Positions 24,986 to 32,343 of a stretch of 64,000 bases of DNA are shown here, piece by piece. The notes beneath the pieces are model-generated. The model was not told where the DNA came from. It ran no database searches and saw nothing but the letters and a program-made list of their open reading frames with translations. The position numbers and the translations under genes were made by a program. Origin of the DNA: Roseburia sp. AF12-17LB (GTDB lineage Bacteria; Bacillota; Clostridia; Lachnospirales; Lachnospiraceae); contig NZ_QUHR01000011.1 of NCBI RefSeq assembly GCF_003479605.1, positions 787-64,786 of the forward strand. Reading direction: 5' to 3'. Each line of letters starts with the position of its first letter. The stretch's first letter is position 1.

Positions 24986-26329
24986 ATGACAATACAAGAA
25001 TATATAGATAAGCAGTATGATGGTTCTGCTACTTGGTTCATGGAAGAAGTTAATCAGAAGAATCATGTGGCTAGAATTGCAGGTGTTGTAGCCAACATGG
25101 ATTATCTTGCAGGACGACATAAAGTATTAAGCAGAGAAGATTGCTATTACAAAGGTAAGGTATTAAGGACACGTAAGACTATATTGAATTATGCTAAGAC
25201 AGTGCTACGATTCCATGATACATTTCTGCTTGGAAAGAAGGTTTCATTAAGCTCAAAGGATAATGAGACAGTTAATACATTCAATGATATTTATAGGCTT
25301 GGTCAGTACGAGACAGTTGACTATCAGATACTTGACAGAGTAAATAAGTTTGGTGACGCATATGAGGTTGTATATATTGATAATGGAGTGATTAAGAGTA
25401 AAGTGCTTGATAGTGCTTGTAGTTATCCTGTGTATGATGAGTTGGGAGAGTATCTTGCTTTCATTGAGCATTGGACAGATGTATTTACAAGTATCACTTA
25501 TTGGAATGTATATTATCCTACATACGTTGAGCATTGGAGTAATGAGGGTGCAGATGAGCATTTAGTATCTACTACTATGGCTATTGGTCTGCCTATCCAC
25601 TATCATAATTTCAGTGATGAAGATTATAATTATGGTATGAGTATGCTTACGGACATTAAACCTATCCTTGACGAATTAGAGGACATTATGAGCAAGATGG
25701 GTGATGCTATTTATGTTAATTCACTCAATCCTATGAATGTAGCTATCGGACAGAGAATAGAGAGTTCAATTCCTGCTGATGCGGTTGGATATGTACTTAA
25801 CTTGGATGCAGGTGACTATAAGGTAGTCAGTGCGTCTATGGATTATAATACGATTAAATTGTATCTGGATAACCTTAAACAGATGCTCAATGATATTAGT
25901 TGTATTCCTAGTGTGTTAGGTTCTAGTACCAATATAGCTAATGTTAGTTCCGTTGCTATGCAGATATTGTATGCTATGGCTCAGGTCAATGCAGATGAGA
26001 CTAAGAAGTGGCTTAATATTGGATTCAGAGAGAGATTTGAGAGATTTAAGAAGATACTGAGTATGCAGGGCATTAGTGTAGAGAGTGACGTTGATGTTAT
26101 CTATAATGTGTCTATGCCAGTTGCTACTACTGAAATGATTGCTAATCTGAAGGCATTGCAGGAAATGGGAGCAATCTCAAAGGAAACAATTATGGAAAAG
26201 AGTGACATTGTCAGTGATGTAGAGGTTGAAAAGAAGAGGTTGAGTGGTGAAAATGTAGTTAGCCTCCAATCGGAGGCAAAGCGCAAAACCACTGATAATG
26301 TGGATAACTCTGTGGATAACTTAGCATAA
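24986..26329 (+). CDS. Phage portal protein (SPP1 gp6-like)
   Basis: The 447-residue protein matches SPP1-type portals. Markers are LAGRHKVLSREDCYYKGKVL near the N-terminus, RVNKFGDAYEVVYID, a wing region with FSDEDYNYGMSMLTDIKPIL, the long helix KLYLDNLKQMLNDISCIPSV, and a C-terminal hydrophilic tail (ERFERFKKILS and beyond). Portals form the dodecameric ring for DNA entry and tail attachment. It starts 123 bp after terL. The last codons contain two of three DnaA boxes. Confidence 0.9.
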   Translation: MTIQEYIDKQYDGSATWFMEEVNQKNHVARIAGVVANMDYLAGRHKVLSREDCYYKGKVLRTRKTILNYAKTVLRFHDTFLLGKKVSLSSKDNETVNTFNDIYRLGQYETVDYQILDRVNKFGDAYEVVYIDNGVIKSKVLDSACSYPVYDELGEYLAFIEHWTDVFTSITYWNVYYPTYVEHWSNEGADEHLVSTTMAIGLPIHYHNFSDEDYNYGMSMLTDIKPILDELEDIMSKMGDAIYVNSLNPMNVAIGQRIESSIPADAVGYVLNLDAGDYKVVSASMDYNTIKLYLDNLKQMLNDISCIPSVLGSSTNIANVSSVAMQILYAMAQVNADETKKWLNIGFRERFERFKKILSMQGISVESDVDVIYNVSMPVATTEMIANLKALQEMGAISKETIMEKSDIVSDVEVEKKRLSGENVVSLQSEAKRKTTDNVDNSVDNLA

Positions 26330-26340
26330 ATTGTGGATAA
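26299..26340. other. Cluster of three perfect DnaA boxes
   Basis: TGTGGATAA (reverse complement TTATCCACA, the DnaA consensus) occurs at 26299-26307, 26311-26319 and 26332-26340, all in the same direction. Two lie in the portal 3' end and one just after it. An AT-rich stretch follows further right (26930-27060). This is a candidate replication origin. Confidence 0.65.
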
Positions 26341-26364
26341 CTTTAGTTGAGTGAAGTTAAATTA

Positions 26365-26414
26365 GCGTCTATATGTGGTATTTCAATATAAATATGCACA
26401 CTATATATAGACGC
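26365..26414 (+). terminator. Long inverted repeat after the portal gene
   Basis: GCGTCTATAT (26365-26374) pairs with ATATAGACGC (26405-26414), with further partial pairing inside. It is followed by ATTTTGC only, so termination strength is unsure. Confidence 0.5.
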
Positions 26415-27303
26415 ATTTTGCTTTACAAACCACTTGGTTTAGTGGCTAAACGCATCAAAACTGGACAAATTGACAAATCCAACAATAAATTCGGTCTGAT
26501 TTGCGATATGACACTGTACTGTGCTAAAGTAATCTGGATTGTAGATACATCAGACACAATTCTATATTCATCAGGCAGAAAAGAGTGGTTAATAGTGTAG
26601 TATTGTACACTGTTCCAAACTGGTGCTACGGTATTTCCACATTTTTCCGTGGGATTAGGGGGTATCAGATGGGGATATAATCAGAAGAAATCTCGATTTC
26701 CTTGGCTTACATTCACTTGACTATCAATCAAGTGAGCGTTTTAGGGGTGATTTGAGCCGATAATGGGGTTAAATGTGACCAGATGTAGGGTGATAGAGCG
26801 TAAAATTGCTCTGTACTAATCCATTGTGCAATATGTACAAAGTGGTGAATAGATGTTCGTTGTGCAATACGGAGAAAATACAGTGCTATTTTTGTGCAAA
26901 GTGACGGAACGATTCAGAGCAAATTTATTTAAAGATTTGTGAATTTCTGAAAAAACTTCAAAACAATTTGGTTTATTGTCAGACAATTAAAATATTAAAT
27001 TTTTGTGAATTTTTTGCGTTACCCCTTGACTTCAAAAATTTTTTTCCTTAATCAGAAAAATCCCCACAGAGCAATTTTAGGGTACACATTATCTGTGTAA
27101 CCTGACACAACCTAAGTCGGCATATCGCCCCCTTTAGGATATGGGGATAATTCAAATCCGAAAGTTTCGGAATTGCCAGAGCCGAATTATTCGGTTCTGC
27201 CAAAAGAAAAAATTTTTACTTTGCCAAAAACATCAAACGACCATCAAGGTTTACCAAATTTGGTGTAAGTCCAAAATAAAATAAGATGCCCGAACAGGAC
27301 ACC
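26415..27303. other. Non-coding, hairpin-rich region (possible origin or structured RNA)
   Basis: This 0.9-kb stretch has no convincing gene; a 75-residue ORF starting at 26373 lacks a ribosome site. It contains many self-complementary segments: TCACTTGA-TCAAGTGA (near 26711-26733), GGTACACA-TGTGTAACC (near 27081-27102), CCGAAAGTTTCGG (near 27158), CAGAGCCG-CGGTTCTG (near 27177-27200) and ACCAAATTTGGT (near 27253). There is also a near-pure AT tract around 26930-27060. The combination of DnaA boxes, AT-rich DNA and hairpins fits a replication origin. A large structured RNA is the alternative. Confidence 0.55.
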
Positions 27304-27594
27304 TTACTTCCTCAACTTATCTACTAACTGTGAAATCAGTTCCACGGATTCATCATCAAGACCAGTAACATCCACATTCCTCTTATCAGTAATTCCTAAG
27401 AGATAATCTGTAGATACATGGAATATACGAGCCAACTTTATCAATGCTTCATATGAAGGATAACGACTGCCTGATTCATAGGAAGATACAGCACTTATGG
27501 CTAATCCTATTCTATCTGCTACTTGCTTTTGAGTTAATTTCTTCTCAGTTCTGAGAGATCGTAGTTTTTCTCCCATATTCACCAACTGTATCAC
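27304..27594 (-). CDS. CI-like XRE repressor
   Basis: The 96-residue protein on the minus strand has a clear N-terminal helix-turn-helix (KLRSLRTEKKLTQKQVADRI, then GLAISAVSSYESGSRYPSYE). A conserved RIFHVSTDYLLGITDKR segment follows, with a short C-terminal helix. There is no peptidase domain, so it is not a LexA-type self-cleaving CI. Internal ATG 27576 is an alternative start. It is the only clear minus-strand gene of the element and faces the lipoprotein gene, as a lysogeny repressor would. Confidence 0.85.
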   Translation of the reverse strand: MIQLVNMGEKLRSLRTEKKLTQKQVADRIGLAISAVSSYESGSRYPSYEALIKLARIFHVSTDYLLGITDKRNVDVTGLDDESVELISQLVDKLRK

Positions 27595-27603
27595 CTACTT
27601 TCA

Positions 27604-27698
27604 CTGATAGTGTATCAATTAGTATTTTTGTTGTGGTGTAATAAAATACACAAATACGGAAATATTGTATTGAAAATGCCTACAGTTAATGGTACAAT
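27604..27698 (+). promoter_or_regulatory. Divergent regulatory region with operator-like palindromes and a promoter
   Basis: The rightward promoter is TTGAAA (27670-27675), a 17-bp spacer and TACAAT (27693-27698). Upstream are GTGTA-N6-TACAC (27636-27651) and GATA-GTG-TATC (27606-27616), plausible repressor sites between the repressor gene and the 27750 gene. Confidence 0.65.
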
Positions 27699-27749
27699 TT
27701 ATATAACATCTAGGAAATTAGTACAGTGATTTGAAAGGGGGCTATTTTT

Positions 27750-27977
27750 ATGAGAAAGAAATTTATCAAAGGAATTGTTCTTACATTAACTTGTTTAGGA
27801 ATGATGGGTTTATTTACGGCATGTTCCAGCGATGATGAGTATAGAGATACTTTGAATAGTGGTCTTGATAAATACTATAATAATGAAGACATGACAAAAC
27901 AAGAACATGATGCTGTTGAAAATTTCAATAATTGGAAAGATAAACAAGGCGAAAAAAAATACAGCGATTGGGACTGA
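27750..27977 (+). CDS. Small lipoprotein
   Basis: The 75-residue product has a basic N-terminus, a hydrophobic segment and a lipobox-like GLFTACSS (Cys at about residue 25). The mature part is polar (DDEYRDTLNSGLDKYYNNED). The start follows GAAAGGGGGC. It is the first gene to the right of the repressor promoter region, so it could be expressed in the integrated state. Superinfection-exclusion lipoproteins occupy such places in some prophages, but there is no sequence proof here. Confidence 0.75.
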   Translation: MRKKFIKGIVLTLTCLGMMGLFTACSSDDEYRDTLNSGLDKYYNNEDMTKQEHDAVENFNNWKDKQGEKKYSDWD

Positions 27978-28001
27978 TTGGTAATAAGGAGATGTAAAAG
28001 T

Positions 28002-28295
28002 ATGAAGATTACACATAATGATGCAGTTGTTTTGGAAGGAATTGTTTGTAATTTATATAATGGAGCACGTCAAGGGTCAATGGGTGGTATTATAGAAGCA
28101 AGTCATTTTGAAAGAAACCCATTTCATGCTGCTCTTATCTGCATTTCTAAATTATATTCTGGAATGTTTGATGATAAGATAGATCAATTCGTATGTACAT
28201 GGGAAACTGTATTTAATTATCCTGATGAAAATCAGGAATATACAATAGAACAGTATATTAAGGAACTTAGAGAATTGATTTCAATATTGAAATAA
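28002..28295 (+). CDS. 97-residue element protein of unknown function
   Basis: The ATG at 28002 follows TAAGGAGATGTAAAAG. The product is mixed helix (KITHNDAVVLEGIVCNLYNG, FHAALICISKLYSGMFDDKI, EYTIEQYIKELRELISILK) with no known motif. It follows the lipoprotein by 24 bp and probably shares its transcript. Confidence 0.6.
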   Translation: MKITHNDAVVLEGIVCNLYNGARQGSMGGIIEASHFERNPFHAALICISKLYSGMFDDKIDQFVCTWETVFNYPDENQEYTIEQYIKELRELISILK

Positions 28296-28320
28296 GAAAA
28301 TAATTGATTATCATAAGAGA

Positions 28321-28350
28321 GGTCTACGGTAAAATGCCGTAGTCCTTTTT
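28321..28350 (+). terminator. Short terminator
   Basis: CTACGG (28324-28329) pairs with CCGTAG (28337-28342), followed by TCC, T5 and ATTG. Confidence 0.7.
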
Positions 28351-28380
28351 TATTGCATATAATAATGAAAGGAGACACAC

Positions 28381-28725
28381 ATGAAAGTATTAGACAGATT
28401 AAAGATGGAGTTATCCAATCAACAGTATTTCTCTGATGAGCAGTATATCCAGTTCCTTACAGAGAACTCATTAACTCAGACAGATGAATATGATAAATCA
28501 ACAATGCAGAAGTCATTGCTATTTACTGTTGTTGATGTACTTGAAGCCGTTACAAATGATATAGATTTAATGACAGGTATCAGTACAGAGTTCTCTAATA
28601 TCGGACAAGCATATGAGTTTTTAGAAGCAAGAATACAACAGGTGAAAGATAAGATTGCAGCCATTCCAGATGAGAATGAGGACTATAATTGTTTCTCACT
28701 GATGTATACGAGAGATAGAATTTAG
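28381..28725 (+). CDS. Putative head-tail adaptor (connector) protein
   Basis: The 114-residue, mostly helical protein (VLDRLKMELSNQQYFSDEQY, SLLFTVVDVLEAVTNDIDLM, AYEFLEARIQQVKDKIAAIP) fits the size and helical plan of phage adaptor proteins that sit under the portal ring. The start follows AAAGGAGACACAC. In the integrated form it is far from the other neck candidate. In the excised circle it would lie just upstream of attP and int. Motif support is modest. Confidence 0.5.
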   Translation: MKVLDRLKMELSNQQYFSDEQYIQFLTENSLTQTDEYDKSTMQKSLLFTVVDVLEAVTNDIDLMTGISTEFSNIGQAYEFLEARIQQVKDKIAAIPDENEDYNCFSLMYTRDRI

Positions 28726-28728
28726 CAG

Positions 28729-28757
28729 TTGACACAGATGGATTTTTAGTGTATTCT
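28729..28757 (+). promoter_or_regulatory. Outward-facing promoter at the right end of the element
   Basis: TTGACA (28729-28734), a 17-bp spacer and TATTCT (28752-28757). It points across the att core. After circularisation it would read into the integrase gene; while integrated it reads into the displaced chromosomal terminator. Confidence 0.7.
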
Positions 28758-28835
28758 ATGGATAAGTCACAGATAGTTATACGAATTATCAATAAAAAAG
28801 TTATATGAGTTTCTTGATTACAAGGGAGTTGCCTA

Positions 28836-28896
28836 CAGTTGGTAGAGCACTTGACTTTTAATCAAGTTGTCCGGGGTTCGAATCCCCGATGTCTCA
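28836..28896 (+). repeat. Right attachment site (attR), truncated tRNA-Lys copy
   Basis: 61 bases identical to 11404-11464. The sequence upstream (GGGAGTTGCCTA) does not complete a tRNA acceptor stem, so this is a 3' fragment and not a working tRNA. Confidence 0.95.
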
Positions 28897-28902
28897 GTAG
28901 TT

Positions 28903-28948
28903 AAAAATGGCGGAAATACTGATAAATACAGTGTTTCCGCCATTTTTG
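28903..28948 (+). terminator. Displaced chromosomal terminator of the tRNA operon
   Basis: AAAAATGGCGGAAATACTG pairs almost perfectly with CAGTGTTTCCGCCATTTTT around ATAAATA. It begins 7 bp beyond attR, so before integration it must have stood directly behind tRNA-Lys. Confidence 0.88.
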
Positions 28949-29063
28949 TGAGTAATCGGAAGCAGTGCTAAGTAAGCCCAAATATTCATCTTCACCACAT
29001 CTTCAAGGGCATTTTTGAATATCTTCGTCTTCATTTCATCTTCAAAAGGAGAAAAAGAAGCGT

Positions 29064-29092
29064 TTGCGTAATTAGGTAGAATGCTTTATGAT
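29064..29092 (+). promoter_or_regulatory. Promoter for the 29168 operon
   Basis: TTGCGT (29064-29069), a 17-bp spacer and TATGAT (29087-29092), 75 bp before the start codon. Confidence 0.55.
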
Positions 29093-29167
29093 TAAGACAA
29101 TGAGGTGTTAGGAAGGCTTTCAAAAATCTTTGGAGAAACATATAAAGATTGAAAGGAAGATGAAATA

Positions 29168-29356
29168 ATGTATTATGGAAAAGAAACAGGTGAATTAAAA
29201 AAAGCAAGAGAAGAGTATGAAGGTATTTTTGGTTATGATCCAAATGGAGAAATGGAATTAGAGTTTAATGAACAAGACGAATATTTAGCAGTTTTATTAC
29301 AGTGTATAGAAGAAAAGAAAGATATGTTTGATGTACTTGGAGGAGAAAAAGCATGA
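29168..29356 (+). CDS. 62-residue acidic protein
   Basis: The ATG follows GAAAGGAAGATGAAATA. The product (ELKKAREEYEGIFGYDPNGE, EYLAVLLQCIEEKKDMFDVL) is acidic and helical. It overlaps the next start by ATGA, so it is coupled to the flavoprotein gene. No family recognised. Confidence 0.7.
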   Translation: MYYGKETGELKKAREEYEGIFGYDPNGEMELEFNEQDEYLAVLLQCIEEKKDMFDVLGGEKA

Positions 29357-29841
29357 CAAGAAGAGAACGTGAAGTAACAGATATAAATGAAATCCTTAAG
29401 ATTATGGATGCCTGCAAGATTGTGCATGTGGGACTTGTGGATGGTGACCAGCCTTATGTGTTACCGATGAATTACGGCTATACCTATGAAGATGGGAAAA
29501 TGGTGATTTACCTTCATGGAGCAAAGAAGGGTTATAAGTATGATTTGATAGAGAAGAATCCGAAGGTATGCTTTGAAATGGAGTGTGATGTGGTGCCATT
29601 TGAAGGAAAGGTGGCATGTCAGTATGGTAATTCCTATTCCTGTGTTATGGGAAAAGGGAAAGCTGTTATCGTAGAGGATGTAAATGAGAAAATGCAGGCA
29701 CTTTCCATTTTGATGAAATGCCAGACCGGAGGCGATTTTACTTTTAATGAAGAACTGGTATCCATTGTCAATGTGATTCGGATTGATGTAAGTGAATTCA
29801 GCGCAAAAAGAAGACCGATTCCGGAAGGATTGAAAAAGTAA
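29353..29841 (+). CDS. Pyridoxamine 5'-phosphate oxidase-like split-barrel flavoprotein (NimA-type)
   Basis: The 162-residue protein has the FMN split-barrel pattern: VHVGLVDGDQPYVLPMNYGY, YLHGAKKGYKYDLIEKNPKV, VCFEMEC, YSCVMGKGKAVIV. It resembles 5-nitroimidazole-reductase/NimA-related proteins. Such proteins bind FMN or F420/heme and reduce small substrates; most have unknown physiological roles. It is coupled to the upstream acidic protein and ends before a terminator. Confidence 0.85.
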   Translation: MTRREREVTDINEILKIMDACKIVHVGLVDGDQPYVLPMNYGYTYEDGKMVIYLHGAKKGYKYDLIEKNPKVCFEMECDVVPFEGKVACQYGNSYSCVMGKGKAVIVEDVNEKMQALSILMKCQTGGDFTFNEELVSIVNVIRIDVSEFSAKRRPIPEGLKK

Positions 29842-29896
29842 CAGAATAACAGAAGATTGAAAAAGAAATATTGACAAAGAAATATTGATAAAGTAG

Positions 29897-29932
29897 AAAG
29901 CAGGATTATGAAAGTGTAATTCCTGCTTTTTT
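29897..29932 (+). terminator. Terminator
   Basis: AAAGCAGGA pairs with TCCTGCTTT (with an inner TTA/TAA), followed by T-rich sequence. Confidence 0.8.
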
Positions 29933-29974
29933 CTATCCTCAATCATTTATCACAAAACTGTGACAATCTATTCG

Positions 29975-30003
29975 TTGCGCGACGTAGGAAGCATTTGTAT
30001 AAT
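29975..30003 (+). promoter_or_regulatory. Promoter of the two-component/ABC operon
   Basis: TTGCGC (29975-29980), a 17-bp spacer and consensus TATAAT (29998-30003), 80 bp before the response regulator. Confidence 0.7.
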
Positions 30004-30083
30004 GAGACATAGGAATGAACCGGGGAAAAGTAGAAAAGAAAAAAACGAATGACAACAGATAAGAAAAAGGATGTTTAGGGAAG

Positions 30084-30752
30084 ATGGATAGAATATTAGT
30101 AGTGGAAGATGACCGGGAACTGAACCAGGGAATTTGCTTTGCACTGCAGCAGGCAGGGTATGAGACAGAAAGTGCCTATTCCATTCAGGAGGCAAAGCTT
30201 GCGGGTTTGCAGCAGGAATATTCGCTTATGATACTGGATGTAAATCTTCCGGATGGAGAGGGCTTTGGCTTTTGTAAATGGATTATGGAGCGCAGGAAAG
30301 TGAAGACCATGTTTCTTACGGCAAGAGATTTGGAAGAAGATGTATTATCCGGGTATGAACTGGGAGCAGAGGATTATGTGACAAAGCCATTTTCCATACA
30401 TATTCTGCTAAAGAAGATAGCGGTCATTTTAAAACGGGAGACGGAAAATCCAAGAAATATTTATGAAGATGGATATCTGCGGATAGACTTTGACCGGGTC
30501 AAGGTAGAAATAGAGGGGAAAGAGTGCATGGTAACACCTACAGAATTTCGGATGTTACGCTTATTTATTGAACATGCAGGACAGCTGCTTTCTTATAATG
30601 TGCTGTTAGAGCAATTGTGGGACTGTGATGAAGCATATGTGGACCGACACACACTGGCAGTCAATGTGAACCGGCTCCGTGGAAAGATAGAGGATGCGGA
30701 ACACAAATATATTTCAAATGTATATGGGATGGGATATCAATGGTTGCGATAG
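30084..30752 (+). CDS. OmpR-family response regulator
   Basis: The 222-residue protein has a receiver domain (ILVVEDDRELNQG with the acidic pair, phospho-acceptor Asp in LMILDVNLPDGEG at about residue 52, Thr in MFLTARD, Lys in VTKPFSI). A winged-helix DNA-binding domain follows (TPTEFRMLRLFIEH, VDRHTLAVNVNRLRGKI). It is followed, with a 13-base overlap, by its kinase. It probably controls the adjacent ABC exporter genes. Confidence 0.93.
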   Translation: MDRILVVEDDRELNQGICFALQQAGYETESAYSIQEAKLAGLQQEYSLMILDVNLPDGEGFGFCKWIMERRKVKTMFLTARDLEEDVLSGYELGAEDYVTKPFSIHILLKKIAVILKRETENPRNIYEDGYLRIDFDRVKVEIEGKECMVTPTEFRMLRLFIEHAGQLLSYNVLLEQLWDCDEAYVDRHTLAVNVNRLRGKIEDAEHKYISNVYGMGYQWLR

Positions 30753-31660
30753 GAATAATAGCAGGCTGTGGCATTGTGATAAGTTATCTTCTAGTCAGAC
30801 TGTATCGGCAGAAGAAGGAAATCTATGATTTTACGGAAGAACTACAGCGGTGTCTGACGCTGATGAAAGCAGGCGAAGACATTGGAAATGAAGCGGAGTT
30901 TAAGGACAGCCTTTGGGATAAGATTTATCAGGATTTGCAGGAGCTTATGGATGTTTGGAACAGGAAGAACCGACAGAGCCATAAGGAAAAAGAACAGATA
31001 AAAGAGTTGATTTCTGATATTTCCCATCAGGGTAGAACGCCAATGGCGAATATTAAAATATATCTGGAAATTTTAGAAGAGGAACAGGAAGATAAGGTGC
31101 GGCGGCAGGAGTGTATTGGAAAGCTGATAAAACAGACAGAACGGCTGGATTTCCTGATGCAGAGTCTGGTGAAGCTTTCGCGCCTGGAAACCGGAATCAT
31201 AGAAATATGTGAAAAGGACACAAAGATTTTTGAAGTGTTAGGACTAGCGGTTGCGGCAGTGGTACCGGGAGCGGAAGCAAAAGAGATTTCTGTCCATGTG
31301 GACTGCCCGGAGACATTGAAACTGTTTTGCGATGCCAAGTGGACACAGGAAGCAATTTTTAATCTTTTAGAGAATGCAGTGAAATATACTCCAAAAGGGG
31401 GAAGCATCTATATTTCAGTAATGGAACAGGAGGTTTTTGGAAAAATCAGCATCCGGGATACCGGAAGGGGAATCCCTGCGGAACATCAGGCACAGATTTT
31501 TCAAAGGTTTTACCGGGAACCGGAAGTCCATGATGAGGATGGAATCGGGATTGGTCTGTATCTGGCACGAAAGATTGTGACGATGCAGGACGGCTATATG
31601 GAAGTGCATTCAGAAAGTGGAAAGGGGGCAGAATTTTGCATTTATCTGCCAATGAAATAA
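30740..31660 (+). CDS. Sensor histidine kinase with minimal sensing part
   Basis: The 306-residue kinase has one N-terminal membrane helix (IGIIAGCGIVISYLLVRLY) and no sizeable extracellular domain. The H-box is ISDISHQGRTPMANI, where SHQxKTPLANI is usual. The N-box is NLLENAVKYTPKGG, G1 is IRDTGRGIPAEHQ and G2 is GIGIGLYLARKIV. Short kinases next to ABC/FtsX exporters usually sense through the transporter. That would suit this gene order (regulator, kinase, ATPase, permease). Confidence 0.9.
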   Translation: MVAIGIIAGCGIVISYLLVRLYRQKKEIYDFTEELQRCLTLMKAGEDIGNEAEFKDSLWDKIYQDLQELMDVWNRKNRQSHKEKEQIKELISDISHQGRTPMANIKIYLEILEEEQEDKVRRQECIGKLIKQTERLDFLMQSLVKLSRLETGIIEICEKDTKIFEVLGLAVAAVVPGAEAKEISVHVDCPETLKLFCDAKWTQEAIFNLLENAVKYTPKGGSIYISVMEQEVFGKISIRDTGRGIPAEHQAQIFQRFYREPEVHDEDGIGIGLYLARKIVTMQDGYMEVHSESGKGAEFCIYLPMK

Positions 31661-32343
31661 AAGAAGTAGTACGGACAGAGGAGTTAAAGAAATATTATCC
31701 GTTGGGAACCCATACGGTAAAGGCCTTAGATGGAGTGAACCTTACCGTAAAAGAGGGAGAATTTGTGGCAATCACCGGAAAGTCCGGAAGCGGGAAAAGT
31801 ACGCTGCTGCATATGTTAGGAGCATTGGATGTGCCAACATCCGGAGAAGTCTATATTGATGGGAAAAGCCTTGCATCAATGACGAGGGAAGAGCAGGCAG
31901 TCTTTCGAAGAAGGAAGGTTGGTGTAGTATTTCAAAGCTATAACCTGATTCCTGATTTGAGTGTGTATGAGAATATTGTGCTGCCCATCGAGCTGGATGG
32001 AGGTTATGTGGACAAGGCATATATAGAAGAATTGTTAAGGCAACTGAAAATAGAAGATAAGCGGGATGCACTGCCGGGTACGTTATCCGGCGGTCAGCAG
32101 CAGAGAACAGCAATTGCCCGGGCATTATCCTATAAGCCGGCTATTCTCTTAGCGGATGAACCCACGGGAAATCTTGATACACAGACCAGCCATGATGTTA
32201 TGGGATTGTTAAAAACAGTGGCACGAAAATATCAGCAGACTACAATTCTGATTACCCATGACATGGACGTGGCGCAGTTGTCAGACCGGATTGTATACAT
32301 GGAAGATGGGAAAATCAGGAAGGAACGAAAGCTCTATGCTTAA
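31636..32343 (+). CDS. ABC transporter ATPase (LolD/MacB/Bce-type)
   Basis: The 235-residue ATPase has Walker A GKSGSGKST, Q-loop VVFQSYNLIPDL, signature LSGGQQQRTAIARAL, Walker B ILLADEPTGNLD and H-loop LITHDMD. It uses a TTG start behind AAAGGGGGCAG and overlaps the kinase gene by 25 bases. It pairs with the FtsX-type permease that starts inside its last codons. Such systems move peptides or lipids or provide antibiotic-peptide resistance. Confidence 0.92.
   Translation: MHLSANEIKEVVRTEELKKYYPLGTHTVKALDGVNLTVKEGEFVAITGKSGSGKSTLLHMLGALDVPTSGEVYIDGKSLASMTREEQAVFRRRKVGVVFQSYNLIPDLSVYENIVLPIELDGGYVDKAYIEELLRQLKIEDKRDALPGTLSGGQQQRTAIARALSYKPAILLADEPTGNLDTQTSHDVMGLLKTVARKYQQTTILITHDMDVAQLSDRIVYMEDGKIRKERKLYA

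Larger units (their letters stand above)
11404..28896 (+). mobile_element. 17.4-kb integrated tail-less capsid-encoding phage-satellite-like element
   Basis: The element lies between 61-bp direct repeats of tRNA-Lys. It encodes an integrase next to attL, TerS, TerL, portal, scaffold, capsid, candidate neck proteins, a holin-like protein, several regulators and a minus-strand CI-like repressor. No ORF looks like a tape measure, major tail protein, baseplate, prohead protease, endolysin, primase or polymerase. The size and content resemble capsid-forming phage-inducible islands, which package themselves in their own heads and borrow helper tails. The main genes are uninterrupted. A shrunken prophage remnant is the alternative. 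Confidence 0.85.

Noticed and set aside
26373-26600. 75-residue ORF after the portal gene
   Set aside because: It starts inside the inverted repeat, lacks a ribosome site and shows no recognisable pattern. It is listed only as part of the non-coding region.
28836-28896. Second tRNA-Lys gene
   Set aside because: Only the 3' 61 bases match. The preceding bases do not form an acceptor stem or D-stem, so it is the attR remnant.
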